Assembly (NCBI GenBank): GCA_037783415.1
Contig: JAZGTN010000064.1
Span: 3,273,001-3,337,000, forward strand
Reading direction: 5' to 3'
Length of the DNA: 64,000 bases
From: Leptasterias polaris
Lineage: Eukaryota > Echinodermata > Asteroidea > Forcipulatida > Asteriidae
This document shows, piece after piece, positions 1 through 11,575 of the stretch. The position numbers were made by a program, and so were the translations under genes. Every line of letters starts with the position of its first letter. Position 1 is the stretch's first letter. The notes under the pieces are model-generated. The model was not told where the DNA came from. It saw nothing but the letters and a program-made list of their open reading frames with translations, and ran no database searches.

Positions 1-533
1 AGTGTGTTGATTAATATTGGGGAAACAAAATTAAAACTCTGGGGACAAGGATGCTTATTTGATGTTAACTTTTTAGAAACCCCTTACGCGGATTCGTGGT
101 GGTAAAACAGGTTTAAATTTGACTCGTATCGCAGTTTAGAGAAGATGCTGACGCCTCAACAACCATAGACTGCAATGAAAAGGGTTTGTTTTGCAATACT
201 GCATCTGGCGATTATAATCGCGCATCCAAAACAAGCGTTTACATAAGTTTTATGATCGGAGGCGAGCACAAAGTTCTTAATTTTTTGCAATAACCGGAAG
301 CTGAGGTCAAGTTAAATTATCGGGTTTTCGTTGTTATATTGTTGAATTGGTTTTACTTTTATACTTTGTTATCACTTAGTATTACATTCCCAACAACATA
401 TATAATTTTCTAGGTCATAAACTACGTTAAACTAAAATAATTTGACGAAACAAAATCTCGCCCACGTAAAACTCCATATGGTTGGGACCACTACGGTCCC
501 GGAAGTTCGAATGCGCGCGAGACTTGCACAGTC
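1..533 (-). mobile_element. Partial non-autonomous DNA transposon (copy A of the TA-flanked TIR family), cut by the window edge
   Basis: This stretch is an inverted copy of 33626-34160, with scattered substitutions and small indels. Its right end reads GCGAGACTTGCACAGTC followed by TA (534-535), the same terminus as the complete copy at 33626-34327. The other terminus and about 170 bp of interior lie upstream of the window. No coding potential was recognised. TA flanks and short TIRs suggest the Tc1/mariner group, but the family is unnamed here. Confidence 0.75.
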
Positions 534-535
534 TA

Positions 536-1609
536 TTGGACTAATTCGCCATAGGGTGTGTACAAACCGAAAAACAATGTTCTCAAGTCTGTGATGTAGG
601 TTAAAGACGGAGGTTTATCCACAAGAGGGCGCTATTTCAGGCAATAATGTATCGGCTATCAGGTAGACTAAAAACCACGATCACAGACTTGGAACCAAGT
701 CTATGCAATACGCTGAGGACAAACTGGATCATCGCTTCATGATTTCCCCTCGGGCCTCTGCTAATTATTGTGAAAATATGACAGTAAAATGCCTCTACAC
801 CCGGTCCAATAGCCCGCGTGGTTTGCAGCCCAAACATTCTCCGCTGAGGGGTTACCCGCTGTTAAGAGTCATTGTGAATGTTTTTAATGGAGTAAATATT
901 TCATATTGTAGCGTTGCGAGGAAATTGCTCTACTCATAAATCTTCTTTTGTTGAGAACTGAATATTTGATTTCTTAACCCCCGAGAGGTCGGACGATGAT
1001 CGTGACCCCTATATAGGCTCTGTTAATTATGGACTACCATTTGAATCATGGAAGAGGGAACATCATGAGAATCATGTCCTGAATGAAAATCATGTCCCAT
1101 AGACCCCTTGTATAATTATGATGTCACAATGCCAAAAACAGTCCCCTGAGGCCAATCCATTGTCTGAGAGTCTTGCGCCCAGCGCGTACACGCGTGCATG
1201 TTTCCCTTTTGTTTGACATCAATTAAATATGGCGCCCAACAATGCAAGGTTTTGTTCGTTCTTGAGTGAATGCCTTACACGATCATCAGAAGTTGAATAT
1301 TGCAGTTATTTCTTTGGTTGAGGCAATTAGAAGGGATGTTTAGCTGAACTTTACGTGAGGAAAAAAGTTAACATCAAGGGGAAAAGTTTGTACTGTTGTC
1401 AGATGACGTCATCACTTCTTTCCCATTCCCGTCGCGTACGGTTGTCCTGTGGTCAAAAACTGTTTCCCGCACTCATAGCTAAACCTTCCTATGACTTGAG
1501 TGGTTTTAGTTTCATAGATTAATATAACAAAGGAAAAGGTTGCTATTATTTATTTGTTTGATTGACAAGCGGGTCGATAATTTTGTGCGATGCGCTGTAC
1601 TGTGCTATG
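536..1609. other. Spacer, no gene recognised
   Basis: Unique-looking AT-rich DNA. A short hairpin (AGACTTGG-AACC-AAGTCT type) lies near 686-703. The only open frames (66 and 78 aa near 637-939) overlap on opposite strands and have no recognisable domain. Confidence 0.5.
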
Positions 1610-1994
1610 GCGTGTAGTGGTCGAGTGGTTAAGAGCATCGGATTCAAGTTCTGGTGGCTGAGTCATCAGGATGTGGGTTCGAATCCCGGTCATGACACTT
1701 GTGTCCTTGAGCAAGACACTTAACTATAATTGCTTCTCTTCACCCAGGGGTAAAATGGGTACATGTGAGGGCAGAGATGGTTCTTGTGATTGATTTAGTT
1801 TAGTGCGCTTTGGCAGCACAGGCTGTATACTCCCCAGGGAGCTGAGATGGTTTTAGGAATGAAATAATGGCCCAGTGACCAGGGGTAATAAAGTGTGAAG
1901 CGCAATGATCATTCTTTGGAATTGCGCTATATAAGAGCCGATATTATTATTATTATTATTATTATTATCATCATTATCATCATTATTATATTAA
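1610..1994 (+). mobile_element. tRNA-derived SINE with Ser/Leu-like head and (ATT)n tail
   Basis: The head carries a polymerase III A box (GGTCGAGTGGTTAAGAGC near 1618-1635) and a B box (GGTTCGAATCC, 1676-1686). The spacing between them is long, as in class II tRNAs (Ser or Leu) that have a variable arm. A tRNA-unrelated body follows (TGTCCTTGAGCAAGACACTTA near 1700), then the tail GCGCTATATAAGAGCCGAT and an ATT microsatellite. This is the best-preserved member in the window. A diverged head and partial body recur at 53217-53365, and tail-like fragments at 11900-11935 and 35810-35900. No tRNA function is expected. Confidence 0.8.
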
Positions 1995-2683
1995 TAACTA
2001 GATGAAAGATGCTTTCATTTCAGAAAAAGTGAATATTTTTATAGAAACATTGAAGGAAATGGTTTAATCAAATTATCGTGTACAATTCATTGTTAGTTTG
2101 AAACAAAGAACATGGATTATTTCGTTTGTTGTGGATGTTTTACACTCAGAGTTAAGTGTGGACATTGTTGAACATTGTACCACACGGGTCAAAGAGCAGA
2201 GTTGCGTGTACACTAGACTTTAGCTATGTTTCAGCCTTACATTACGGGTTATAACTGACATCCATAATGCAATGTATTGTTTTTACAGTCATAAAACAGA
2301 CGTCGTCAACATTGCAGTCACCCAGTCAGCTGGGCCTGTAGGCATACGTACTTATACAGTCCTATCTAATATTTAACGATAAAGATAAAAATGGATAGAC
2401 GATAAATATCTGGCAAGTATTTACAACCCCCGGCAATATACCACGCCTTGTATTGAACAGTCATTACAGGCAGGTTTCTTATCTCTTGTTGTCATAATAT
2501 ACTATACCAGCACTATGACGTCCCTATCATTCACCGGATTGTCTTTGGAGAGTCAATAGAGAAATTAAAAAAATGGCGGATGAGTAATTTTTTGAATGAA
2601 AAGGTGCAATGCGTGCCTTTAGCTTGCTGCCTACCATTTGGTCATGTGTCCTGTGTGTAATAGCAATGATGTATACTGAGTTT
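1995..2683. other. Spacer, no gene recognised
   Basis: AT-rich sequence between the SINE tail and the LINE 3' end. I see no coding, RNA or repeat structure in it. Confidence 0.45.
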
Positions 2684-3760
2684 AACTTATTATTATTATT
2701 ATTATTTATTCGGCATATTTCACGAGACAATAAAAATACAAAACAGATGAGACAATGATAAAAAAAAACAAAAAAACAAGGGAACAAAGAATAGAGCCAG
2801 CAACACATGCCAGGAAAAAAAAAGTTAACCTAATAACTGTGGCCCAAGAGCCTTCGTTTCCAATGCTACTGGCTTTACAGAAATATAGAGAATATAACAA
2901 AAAATATATAAAATTGTATGTACAGCAATAAAGGTAGTATTAAACTATATAAAAAATTGCACATATTAAATTATATAAACTAATGAAAATATTAAAATAT
3001 AAAATAAAAAATAAAATATAAAATATACAAATAAATAACGAAAATAAATAAGTAAAGAAAATGTATAAGTAAAGAAAAAAATGATTAATTAAAGAATAAA
3101 TAAATAAAATAAATAAAAAAGAATAAATAAATAGTGAATAAAATAAGTAAAAAATAAAAAAGATTGACAAAAACAAAACAAAAAGTACAATAAGTTAATA
3201 AGATAAATAAATAAATAAATAAACAAATTTACAAAACAAAAAAGATTTAAATTAAAATTTTAAAAGGGCGCAAGAATAAAACAGGATAAAAACAGATGCA
3301 TTAGTCTGAATCATACAAATGGCTCCTTAATGAACCGATCCAGTGCCGAAGAGGAAGTTCAACCACCCCAGTACTCAGATCTTCTGGGAGTTCATCCCAG
3401 TAACGAGCAAAGACATTCACTGGGGAAAAGTGAAGCCTTTGCGTCCGAGCCCTGAGGTGTTTGAACTTAACCTCATCAACATGTCGGCCATTGACTAACA
3501 CATCACGCTTGACCACTTCACTATTGATGACACCATACAATGCCTTAATTATAAATGAAAACAGGAGAAATTTCCTTCTACATGCAAGCGAAGACAGCTT
3601 TAGGACGTTTAGTCTATCACTGTAACTCATTTCCATTCTTCTTTGTTTCAGGATCATACGAGTAGCCCTTATGACCAAACGGGCCAGACTAGCTTTATAT
3701 ATCAGCCTCAGTTTGACTTCGTTTACTTGAATAAGAGACCAGACATCAAGCAATAACTGT
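2684..3760 (-). pseudogene. 5'-truncated non-LTR retrotransposon (LINE): C-terminal RT-downstream region plus A/T-rich 3' UTR
   Basis: On the minus strand, 3753 to 3301 encodes about 150 residues that look like the region after the reverse transcriptase domain in CR1/Jockey-type LINEs. They run from a basic segment with RATRMILKQRR and SYSDRLNVLKLSSLACRRK to FARYWDELPEDLSTGVVELP, where the YWDELP motif matches the usual (L/Y)WNxLP. The frame ends at 3301 and is followed by an A/T-rich 3' UTR. The copy ends near 2690 with GAATAAATAATAATAATAAT, a typical LINE tail made of a short tandem repeat. No endonuclease or RT catalytic motif is present, so the copy is 5'-truncated and dead. The low-complexity open frames inside the UTR (2527-3176) are not genes. 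Confidence 0.7.
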
Positions 3761-6620
3761 ACCGTGATAAACGTCTATTATTAGATTAATCTGCATAAAA
3801 CGGTGCCTTGTGGGTTTGGACGTTGGCGGCTCACTTCATCTCACACTGGCCCCGCAGTGAGTGATTGTTTTTACGGCTGGTTTGCCGCGCATCTCAAGAG
3901 TTAAGCGGTTAGTTTTTTCATGCACCATAAAATACAGCAGCAAACTTGCGAGGTGCGATGTACTTCTCTGCACGCATGTTGACAATATGCCGACATCCAA
4001 AGTTACCCTCGGGTCTTATGGTGGCACCGAAGGGACATAATTATTATTTCCGTCAATATTCGCTTGTTTTGTCACAAATCATAAACAATTACGTATAGCT
4101 ATCGTAATTATTAACAAGTGGCAATAATCGCAAATGATTACGTAAATATTTATGTGAATAATTACGGGGCAAAAATCGTGTTTTTGATGTCCCTTCCACC
4201 ATAGGATCCCAACCTTTAACGAGTAAATCGTCCTCGTCACATCTTGGAGGTATTGGGGAGAGGGGGGGGGGGGGGGTTGTCGGCACTGAGACCAATTATT
4301 TGTTTGGAATGGGGCTGAATCTAATCTGTTTCAATTATTATTATTATGAAAGGCAGCCTTATGTAGCCGGCATAAGCAGCCCGATTTTTGGCTGTGTTTA
4401 ATGATTGAATGCAGAATCAAAAAAGATACAGTGATTACCCGTAGCCGAAGCCCACGTCTTCATTTCCTACACGATCTCATGCTCGTTCTATTTACCAGGA
4501 ACCGGGCAAGGATCCCGTCCATTAGATTAGATGCGGAACAAATGGCTGCGTCGCGAAGGTTATACGATGTGACGTTTAGTCCCCCAATATTTTCTCCAGG
4601 ATGGAGGAGTACATCATGTGTGCCTGTTCTGCTGCTTCGGATCGTTCGATTAGCTGTCACGCAGTGTCCGAGGGCATGAGTCTTGATTCGCTTTAATGGG
4701 ATCCTTTAAATTGACCTGCCACAATGATTCAGATACTGGTGAAAGAAGTGTTGATGTATTTGTACTGAGTCGTTAATACAAGTCACAAATAAAGATGTGC
4801 AATAAATTAGAATGCAGACTGATCATTAGACCGCCCCGGCGTGCAAGAAGGGCACTAGACCAAAATGATGCATTTATGTGCATTAAATTTATAGCACTTG
4901 TCATGGAGTAAAGAAACCCTCATTAAAAGCTGAAACGTTTTTCAAGTCGATAATATCATATCCATGGACAACTAGCCTATATAGGTAATTTGGAAGTAAC
5001 TTAAGTTATTTTTCATAGTCTTTTTAAGAGAGAATTAATTTTAAGAGTATCATCGACCTTCATCATGTATTGAATTTTACAAATTAATCTAGGTCTACCC
5101 AGAAATCTATTTTGTGCCCTTGTAAAATTCCTTTTGGAGAAGTTAGTCTATGATTTTGTAGATAATACAGAGTTAACCGAAGATAAGTCGTTATTTTCAA
5201 TCAGTTCCATTCTTCCAGAGATTAATATTTTCGTCCGACTCACCGGTTTAGTCGAAGTAACGAATACTTCTTGAAGAAACTCATCACTTAGTATTTCATT
5301 TCCAAGATATTAACAAATGAATTAATATCATTCCCAGAAAATGAATTTCTTGTCTAGTAATACCCGTAATCTATTCTGGAGTTTGACGACTTAATAACGA
5401 ATAAAACGTTTTGAACCCCACGAGATTTAGCTTTTTGGACATTCCTCGATGAACGTCTGGATTTTGTTCGTTCCATCAAGATAACATTCGAGTGATTTCA
5501 ATGCCGTTAACATACGAGGACCGACCGGTAAAGTTTAACAATTCGAACATACCGTACTCTGTATAGTGCGTTCACAATATTGTACATGAGTTAAGAAACG
5601 TGAATATGGCAAGGCTTGTGCACAATGTGACTCATAGAAATTCTCTGGATTCCAATTAATTAAGAAGCGGGTTTTGTTGCTGGTATCTTGCGGTGATGTT
5701 TTTTTGTCTTCATGTTGTTCGCTTCTATACTCAGAGACAATGATACATAAAGACGGTGCTAGTAGATGCTTGATCGTATATATTTCTTCAGAAATAAAAT
5801 ATTTCTCTTGAATTAGATTTATCCCTATCAAAACCGGTGTGCAAAATGTGCCTCCTGACATTTTATCTCACATTTTTTTGAACGGCGAGGCCGATCACCA
5901 CAAATTGCGTGACCTTCCTCTTCATATTATTTAAATTCCTGTAAAAAAAATAAAATAAAAATGGTGGGGATGTACTGTAATTACGAAAGCAACCTTTTAT
6001 GTTTTACCTTAGTTCCACATGTCTTTACAATTCAATATACTTTGTAATAATTTTAATTATTAATCATATTCATTTATTTATTCTTTCCTAAAAAGTGAGT
6101 CTGAGTATCACGTGACTAATGGGAAACCGCAGTGGCAAATAAAACTGCTAAATCACCCCACACCACGCCCAGTTTCAATGAGCTGCTTGTATAATTGTAC
6201 TATATTCATGTTCGTGTGCACATTGACTGTATATTTAACAAGGATGTGTAATCGTCCATGACCTAGCATCGTTTAGCCATTCATGAATGAACCTGCATTC
6301 AATCAGCAGATGTACGAGATTTATTGTATTATTACCAACGCTCCTTCTCTCCCCTTTCTTTTTCTTCTCTGCAAGTCAGTCTTTTGTATTTGTATTTGTT
6401 ATTGTTGTTGTATCTAAGTTGAGGGCTGCGGGCACGTCAAGCTACTTTGCTTATTTCTGTAGCCCTCCTGCATCTAATGTATGTTAATTATGCATTCAAT
6501 ATATTTGTTTAAATTCGTTTATTATCTGTATAAAATTATATACATTTAAATATTGTATCAAACCATACTATGTTCATGAAAATGTTTGATGCAAAAAGAA
6601 AAAAGATGCAGAAAACCAAT
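3761..6620. other. Long spacer, no gene recognised
   Basis: Nearly 2.9 kb without a recognisable gene. It contains a 15-bp poly-G run (4262-4276), a short ATT run near 4336-4346, and several short open frames (66-108 aa at 4089-4679, 5535-5861 and 6287-6487). None of these has a domain or good coding character. Confidence 0.45.
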
Positions 6621-6694
6621 AAATCAAATCAAATCAAATCAAATCAAATCAAATCAAATCAAATCAAATCAAATCAAATCAAATCAAATCAAAT
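6621..6694 (+). repeat. (AAATC)n microsatellite
   Basis: About 15 perfect copies of the pentamer AAATC run through this segment, preceded by an A-rich stretch. It could be the tail of a LINE or SINE, but no body was identified. Confidence 0.95.
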
Positions 6695-6755
6695 AAACAA
6701 AAACTAAGCACAACAAAAGCTTGCTTACAAGAATACGGTTACAGGCTACAAAATA

Positions 6756-6913
6756 CACCGATCCATTAAGCCACGCCCATTTCTCATTGACCAATCACAA
6801 CCGCGAAATCTGATCACCATTTGAGCCGTTTGGTGATCTTTGCACCAATGGTGATCGGGTTTCGCGGCTGTGATTGGTCAACTCGTAAGGAGGCGGGGCT
6901 TAATGGATCGATC
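6756..6913 (+). mobile_element. 158-bp palindromic MITE, copy 1, TA target duplication
   Basis: The arms start CACCGATCCATTAAGCCACG and end with the inverted equivalent CGGGGCTTAATGGATCGATC. TA lies on both sides (6754-6755 and 6914-6915). The arms are about 65 bp, with a central TGAGCCGTTTGG...TTTGCACC spacer. Copy 2 at 34332-34489 is the same length and almost identical, so the family was recently mobile. TA flanks suggest mobilisation by a Tc1/mariner transposase (inference). Confidence 0.9.
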
Positions 6914-7360
6914 TATTGTATCACATGTGCAATCTTTGCCTGTATCCCCTTTTTCTTTTCTTATTGCATTTTTCAACACTATTTTGAACAACTCCAGAAA
7001 CTATTCCAGAATATAATACTTCAGCCTGTAATACGGAAAAGCTGGATCAATAGTATTTGAGGATTCCAAAACACCGCTGCTGATTTTGATGCCGCAATCG
7101 AAATAAACTGATGTGATGTAGCCAAGTTATCTTTGAAACTGCAGTTTTAAATTCGACTGTATTTGAAATTGGAGACAATCCAAAAGCGATTCTGATTCTT
7201 GATAGTCTTTAAAGAGTACAGCTGTAACAGGCTATTCATCGTTATAAATACGCCCTCATTTTGAACCATACTGTCGGTGATACCCAAGTTTTGATTTGAA
7301 ACCACAGCGTGCTCCTAATCACATTTAATTAAGTGTTCATGTTCTTATCTGTAATAACGT
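6914..7360. other. Spacer, no gene recognised
   Basis: No coding or repeat structure was recognised between the MITE and the SINE-like segment. Confidence 0.4.
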
Positions 7361-7745
7361 GTAATCCGGAGGTCGTTGGTTCAAATCCCGCTCTAGTCAA
7401 TTTTTCCTTGTTCAACCCCAAATCATTTAAAATTTACCCAGTCAGTTTCCCTTGTGGTTTATTATTTGATATCTGATATAAAAAGCCGCATCCCTTATGG
7501 TGATCCCCTGGCTGTAGCTTCCCAGGTTGTATCGTAGGCCTATACTTGGGTGTGATCCTTGGCTACACGGCAGTTTACGGTTGAATGGCTTCTGACTGGC
7601 ACCCACCGAACAAGGATATTGACAAAATAGGGAGACCGCCATCATAGGGCTAGATAGCTCAGTTGGTAGAGCGCCGGCACGTCATCCGGAGGTCGTTGGT
7701 TCAAATCCCGCTCTATTCAATTTATCCCTGTTCAACCCAAAATCA
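7361..7745 (+). mobile_element. tRNA-derived SINE (second family): partial unit followed by a full unit
   Basis: The full unit has a body containing GGCTTCTGACTGGCACC (near 7584), then a tRNA-like domain from about 7650. This has an A box (TAGCTCAGTTGGTAGAGC), a B box (GGTTCAAATCC, 7698-7708) and an acceptor-like end CTCTATTC. The first 80 bp (7361-7440) repeat only the B-box end, GGAGGTCGTTGGTTCAAATC, and a shared downstream segment. Copies occur at 15795-16015, 23215-23372 and, inverted, at 32640-32790. The tRNA-like domain can fold a paired acceptor stem (GGCTAGA with TCTAGTC in the best copies), but the dispersed copies and attached body argue against a working tRNA gene. Confidence 0.75.
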
Positions 7746-8178
7746 ACGTGTAATCATGTTACAATGATCCCATCTAGTATCTGGATATTGAACAAATTGT
7801 TGACTTTAAAGAGAACCGCGGAGTCGACAACCACTTTTAGTACATAACGGCAAGTACGGTTGCGCAGTGTTTTAGAGTATAATCTATATTAATATGGTGT
7901 GTTTTCATAATGAAGGGAACTATACACAAACAAATGGACAGGCGGACGGGTGAATGCTCTCTAATTTTATGAACCGCTGAGTAACTGTATACCATGGTTG
8001 ATCCAAAGTGAATTGTAACATGAGCGCAAAGCATGTTTGAGGACTTCTCAATTTGCCTCACAGATCTTAGCGACTAAATAATAAATGCAAACTATAAAAA
8101 CAAATCGACAAGAGCACAACAAATTATAGTTTTAGGAAATATCAAAGCATCTTCAGACAAAACAAAAGCATACAGAAA
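7746..8178. other. Spacer, no gene recognised
   Basis: No gene or repeat recognised. The 74-aa open frame at 7837-8061 has no domain. Confidence 0.4.
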
Positions 8179-8345
8179 AACAAACAGACAAACAAACAAA
8201 CAAACACCCTAACAACCCAACAAACAACCCAACACCCCAACAAACAAACAAACAAACAAACAAACAAACAAACAACCCAACAAACAACCCAACAAACAAC
8301 CCAACAAACAACCCAACAAACAAACAAACAAACAGACACACACAC
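8179..8345 (+). repeat. CAAA/CAAACAACC minisatellite
   Basis: Runs of CAAA alternate with CAAACAACC units, giving a purine-biased array of about 165 bp. Apparent minus-strand proteins made of VCLFVCLFVGLFVG repeats are translations of this array, not genes. Confidence 0.95.
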
Positions 8346-8431
8346 CACCTTATGGACCCGGTTTGTGATGTCCATTGCTGTTTTCCCTTTTCTAAAGGAT
8401 TCTCCTAAGGGTCCATGTTGAACAAAGAATA

Positions 8432-8480
8432 CCCTTGTGGGGTCCATTGTTCCTCCATTGTTTAAAAGACCCCACAAGGG
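8432..8480. repeat. Perfect 13-bp stem hairpin
   Basis: CCCTTGTGGGGTC (8432-8444) is exactly inverted at 8468-8480, leaving a 23-nt loop. It sits in a 150-bp segment with repeated CCATTGTT words. It is probably the core of a small foldback repeat; no terminator or RNA role can be claimed. Confidence 0.75.
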
Positions 8481-9381
8481 CACTGCCATAAGTTCACACG
8501 GTTTGTGAATCCCGTAAATCGAGGACTTCTCTTTGTTCTCCCATTGTTTGGACTTTGGTTTTTTTAGCGACCATTATAATCTGTCCGAGACCCGAGGCCG
8601 TATCTAAGCCAACTGGTAAGAGAGGTCTATAGCCCCTCTCAGAAGAAGCGCAGACTAAACACAATTATCTACTTATTGCTCATTCGTTTGAAAGTGAACT
8701 TTAATTCGTTCGGTTAGCGGTAACAATTAATGTGTGATCCAATCTAATACATAATGAAGAATAAATAGACCGCGCAACTATTGCGCGCAATATAATTTCC
8801 GGAAGACCTTGTACGTTCTAGAAATGAGTTTTTAACCGTGTCTAAATACCAAGATCAACTCTTGAGAAGGGACACAGTGCCTGTATCCTCCCGACAGGGT
8901 GCTTTTGGCGATTGAGAGAAAAAGAGACAAACTGTCGCACAAATATTGATATACATTGTTTGAGGATGATACATCAATATTTGTACTTTTTTACGTGGAC
9001 GCTCAAGCCTTGGTAGAAATCCCGAAGTGTAAATTTAAAATAATAATAATAATAATAATTTATTATTTCAAGGCGCAGCCAACTTGTCTTGAATGACTTT
9101 GAATTGAAAATATATATATATATTTTTTTCAGCTCGTATTTTCCTTTCATTTCCACATTTTATTTAAACTGAAGTGTGTTTACTGCCAGGTGTTGTGCCG
9201 TGAAATCTAGTACCTCGCTAGTGTGAGCCTGGCTGGACGTAACGTAAATCCCCATAAGGCTCTGGGTTTAGCAGTTCGTACATTAACTGTCAGTAGTTTG
9301 CTTGTCTTGATGTGTCTTGTCTTGATGTGTATTGTTCGTTTGGATGCCACATTTACAATGTGCTGATGTGAAGCATAATGG
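8481..9381. other. Spacer with AAT microsatellite
   Basis: An AAT run at 9041-9059 is followed by ATTATTTCAAGGCGCAG, which resembles a minus-strand SINE/LINE tail. A TA run lies at 9109-9122. No gene recognised. Confidence 0.4.
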
Positions 9382-9615
9382 TTAACCCTATCATTACCAG
9401 CAAATATTTCACAGTAGGACCTTGCATACCAGCAGTGTGTTACCCCTCACAATGCTTCTGCACCAACGAATTTGTGTGGATTTTAATGAAGAGCGCCCCC
9501 AATGTGCAGTGAGTGATTTTTCATGTGTATTGTATGCACTGTACAGGCATACAGTCTAATCCTCCATGGTGTCAGTAAATCAAATAGCATTATAGCATAC
9601 CACCAAATCTAAATC

Positions 9616-9775
9616 ATTTTATGTCACAGAACTATTTATTGAAGGACATTAAATACAAATGAACCACAAAAAAGTGTTGACAAACGACCAAATGTACATA
9701 ATTTTATGTCACTGAACTATTTATTGAAGGACATTAAATACAAATGAACCACAAAAAAGTGTTGACAAACGACCA
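9616..9775 (+). repeat. 85-bp tandem duplication in the piggyBac 1 3' region
   Basis: The segment starting ATTTTATGTCAC at 9616 recurs at 9701 with almost no change. On the transposase strand each unit contains AATAAA (9635-9640 and 9720-9725), so the duplication doubles a possible polyadenylation signal. Confidence 0.9.
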
Positions 9776-9776
9776 C

Positions 9777-9842
9777 CCCCTTCCCCCCTCCCCCTCCCCC
9801 TCCCCCTCCCCCCCTCCCCCTCCCCCTCCCCCTCCCCCCCTC
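9777..9842 (+). repeat. Homopyrimidine (CCCCCT)n tract
   Basis: About 65 bases of nearly pure C/T inside the piggyBac 1 3' region, with a G-run at 9901-9923 downstream. Such tracts can adopt triplex or quadruplex structures; that is inference. Confidence 0.9.
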
Positions 9843-9985
9843 TTTCAAAGTTGCCTTGGATTGCGGACACACGAACACATTTTTGGCGGCAACATTGAAT
9901 AGGGGGGGCAGGGGGGGGGGGGGCTGGGGGCTATTGTTAAAAATGCCTACAAATATGGAGCTACATATTTATTTATGCCATAAAT

Positions 9986-11575
9986 TTAAACCAAGTGCAA
10001 TGTATGGTAATTCTCAAAGCAAGGAACGACGCACATTGGATATGTACATTGTTTGCAAATCATCCTCGTTTGTTTTCTCTTGTGTAATCGACGGTTACTA
10101 CAAACGATGCAGTCACGTTTTCTTCCGGAAGGGTTTTTGCCAGGATAATGCATTTTCTCTATCATCCCAACAGGAAGGTTATTCGCATTGGATCGTCTAC
10201 AACGCAGCATTGTAGAACGCTCCCAACCCGTGAGCAAGCCGTCTATAACTTGAATACGGAAGTCAAGATTACTGACATGCTTATTTGTTGGTATGCTGTT
10301 GAAAATTACCGTAGCATTGAGCATACATATGTTCAACAAACAAAAAAACACCCGTTTCCACCATTTCAAACTTCTGTGTGTATGCGTGTAGTACTGACAA
10401 ATTTGATTAGCGAGATCTGTTCCTCCCATGAATTTGTTGTAGTAATCTATAGATTTTGGCTTAGCAATTTCACGCAATCCACTTTCGCTTTTCTTACACC
10501 GAATTTTTTTCATTATTACTTGGCAATCGCCTACATTTGTTAGGAATACAACATTTTTGTTATCACGCCAAACAATGCATAACTGACCAGCCTTCTCATA
10601 AAATTTGGGGTCATCTCCCTTTTTCATTCCATTTGTCTTTGGGTGTGCTGCACGAGGTATGCCCAGTGCCGTATAACGCACAGGCCCACTACATCCAAAT
10701 CCTAGGTTGTCCATTTTTGATACCAGAGCTGGCCTGTTAAAGTAATTATCACAATAAATTACATGTCCTTTATGTTCAAATCCATTTACAAGTTCAAGGA
10801 CGACTTCTCCTGGGATGGTTAGGTCAGAGGGATGGCATTTTGCTGGGGATGATTCGGTATTTACAGGTGGCCTTTGTGAAGTCTTCGTCTCCTTGGGAGC
10901 AGCTCCTGTGTACAATACCCAAGAGCACGTGTAACCAGTCTCCGACTCATTCAAAGAGAATGCCTTCATTCCCCATTTGACCGGTTTTCTGGGCATGTAC
11001 TGTAGAAACCCGATTCTTCCCTTAAATTTGATCATACTCTCATCAGGAGATAAGTTCTGTCCAGGGTAATACAGGTTGCGAAATTTGGGGAGGATGACAT
11101 CCAGCAAAGGCCTAACTTTCTTAAGCTTGTCACATCCAGAGGCTGGTTGAGGCAACTGGTTGTCAGACAGGTGAAAAAATCTCATAATGGAACTAAATCT
11201 ATTTCTGGACATAATGGATGGATACAATGGCGTGAGTAGAACTTCAGATGTTGACCAGTACATGCTGTACTGAGGTGACTTGTTGATACCCATAGCAAGC
11301 AGGAGTGCGACAAATGCCATCATTTCATTTAAGTGAGTGGGGGTCCAGGACGTTTGTGAAGCACTTTGTTCTGCGTAGCGGTTTGTTTCGTCTACAAGCA
11401 TATCCCAAACCGTACTGCAAAAGAACAACTGGAATACCTGTGTTGCAGAAAGTCCTGTAAAATCACTGGTGGGGCCGGCATCTCCGGTGAATTGCATCGG
11501 CTTCCTGTTGAGACGACCGATCTCTTTCCAACCCGATCTGAAGTCTGGTTTCTTCCGTGTAGATTTAGCGTTTTC
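9986..11575 (-). CDS. piggyBac transposase, exon 2 (catalytic and C-terminal domains)
   Basis: Encodes about 529 residues to the stop. It contains the whole DDE/D transposase core: SPDESMIKFKGR (first catalytic Asp), VIYCDNYFNRPALV (second) and YNKFMGGTDLANQ (third). In the spliced 591-residue protein these are roughly D240, D338 and D449. A C-terminal Cys-rich DNA-binding finger follows (CIVC...CKQC...MCVVPCF). The reaction is cut-and-paste transposition at TTAA. The start is a splice acceptor, not a Met: the minus strand reads a pyrimidine tract then CTACTGCAG just before 11575. An in-frame Met nine codons earlier (11602) lies within that acceptor region, and using it would lose the acidic N-terminus. 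The predicted length is close to that of insect piggyBac transposase (594 aa). Confidence 0.9.
   Translation of the reverse strand, partial: ENAKSTRKKPDFRSGWKEIGRLNRKPMQFTGDAGPTSDFTGLSATQVFQLFFCSTVWDMLVDETNRYAEQSASQTSWTPTHLNEMMAFVALLLAMGINKSPQYSMYWSTSEVLLTPLYPSIMSRNRFSSIMRFFHLSDNQLPQPASGCDKLKKVRPLLDVILPKFRNLYYPGQNLSPDESMIKFKGRIGFLQYMPRKPVKWGMKAFSLNESETGYTCSWVLYTGAAPKETKTSQRPPVNTESSPAKCHPSDLTIPGEVVLELVNGFEHKGHVIYCDNYFNRPALVSKMDNLGFGCSGPVRYTALGIPRAAHPKTNGMKKGDDPKFYEKAGQLCIVWRDNKNVVFLTNVGDCQVIMKKIRCKKSESGLREIAKPKSIDYYNKFMGGTDLANQICQYYTHTHRSLKWWKRVFFCLLNICMLNATVIFNSIPTNKHVSNLDFRIQVIDGLLTGWERSTMLRCRRSNANNLPVGMIEKMHYPGKNPSGRKRDCIVCSNRRLHKRKQTRMICKQCTYPMCVVPCFENYHTLHLV

Noticed and set aside
6621..6694. 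CRISPR-like array
   Set aside because: A plain pentamer microsatellite with no spacers, in a eukaryotic genome.
7649..7720. A functional tRNA gene
   Set aside because: The tRNA-like fold has dispersed, diverged copies with a shared non-tRNA body, which marks a SINE.
8142..8489. Cys/Phe/Val-rich 115-aa and 62-aa membrane-like proteins
   Set aside because: Translations of the CAAA/CAAACAACC minisatellite.
9856..10740. Plus-strand open frames overlapping the piggyBac transposase (119, 131 and 67 aa)
   Set aside because: Shadow frames of the minus-strand transposase exon, with no domain of their own.
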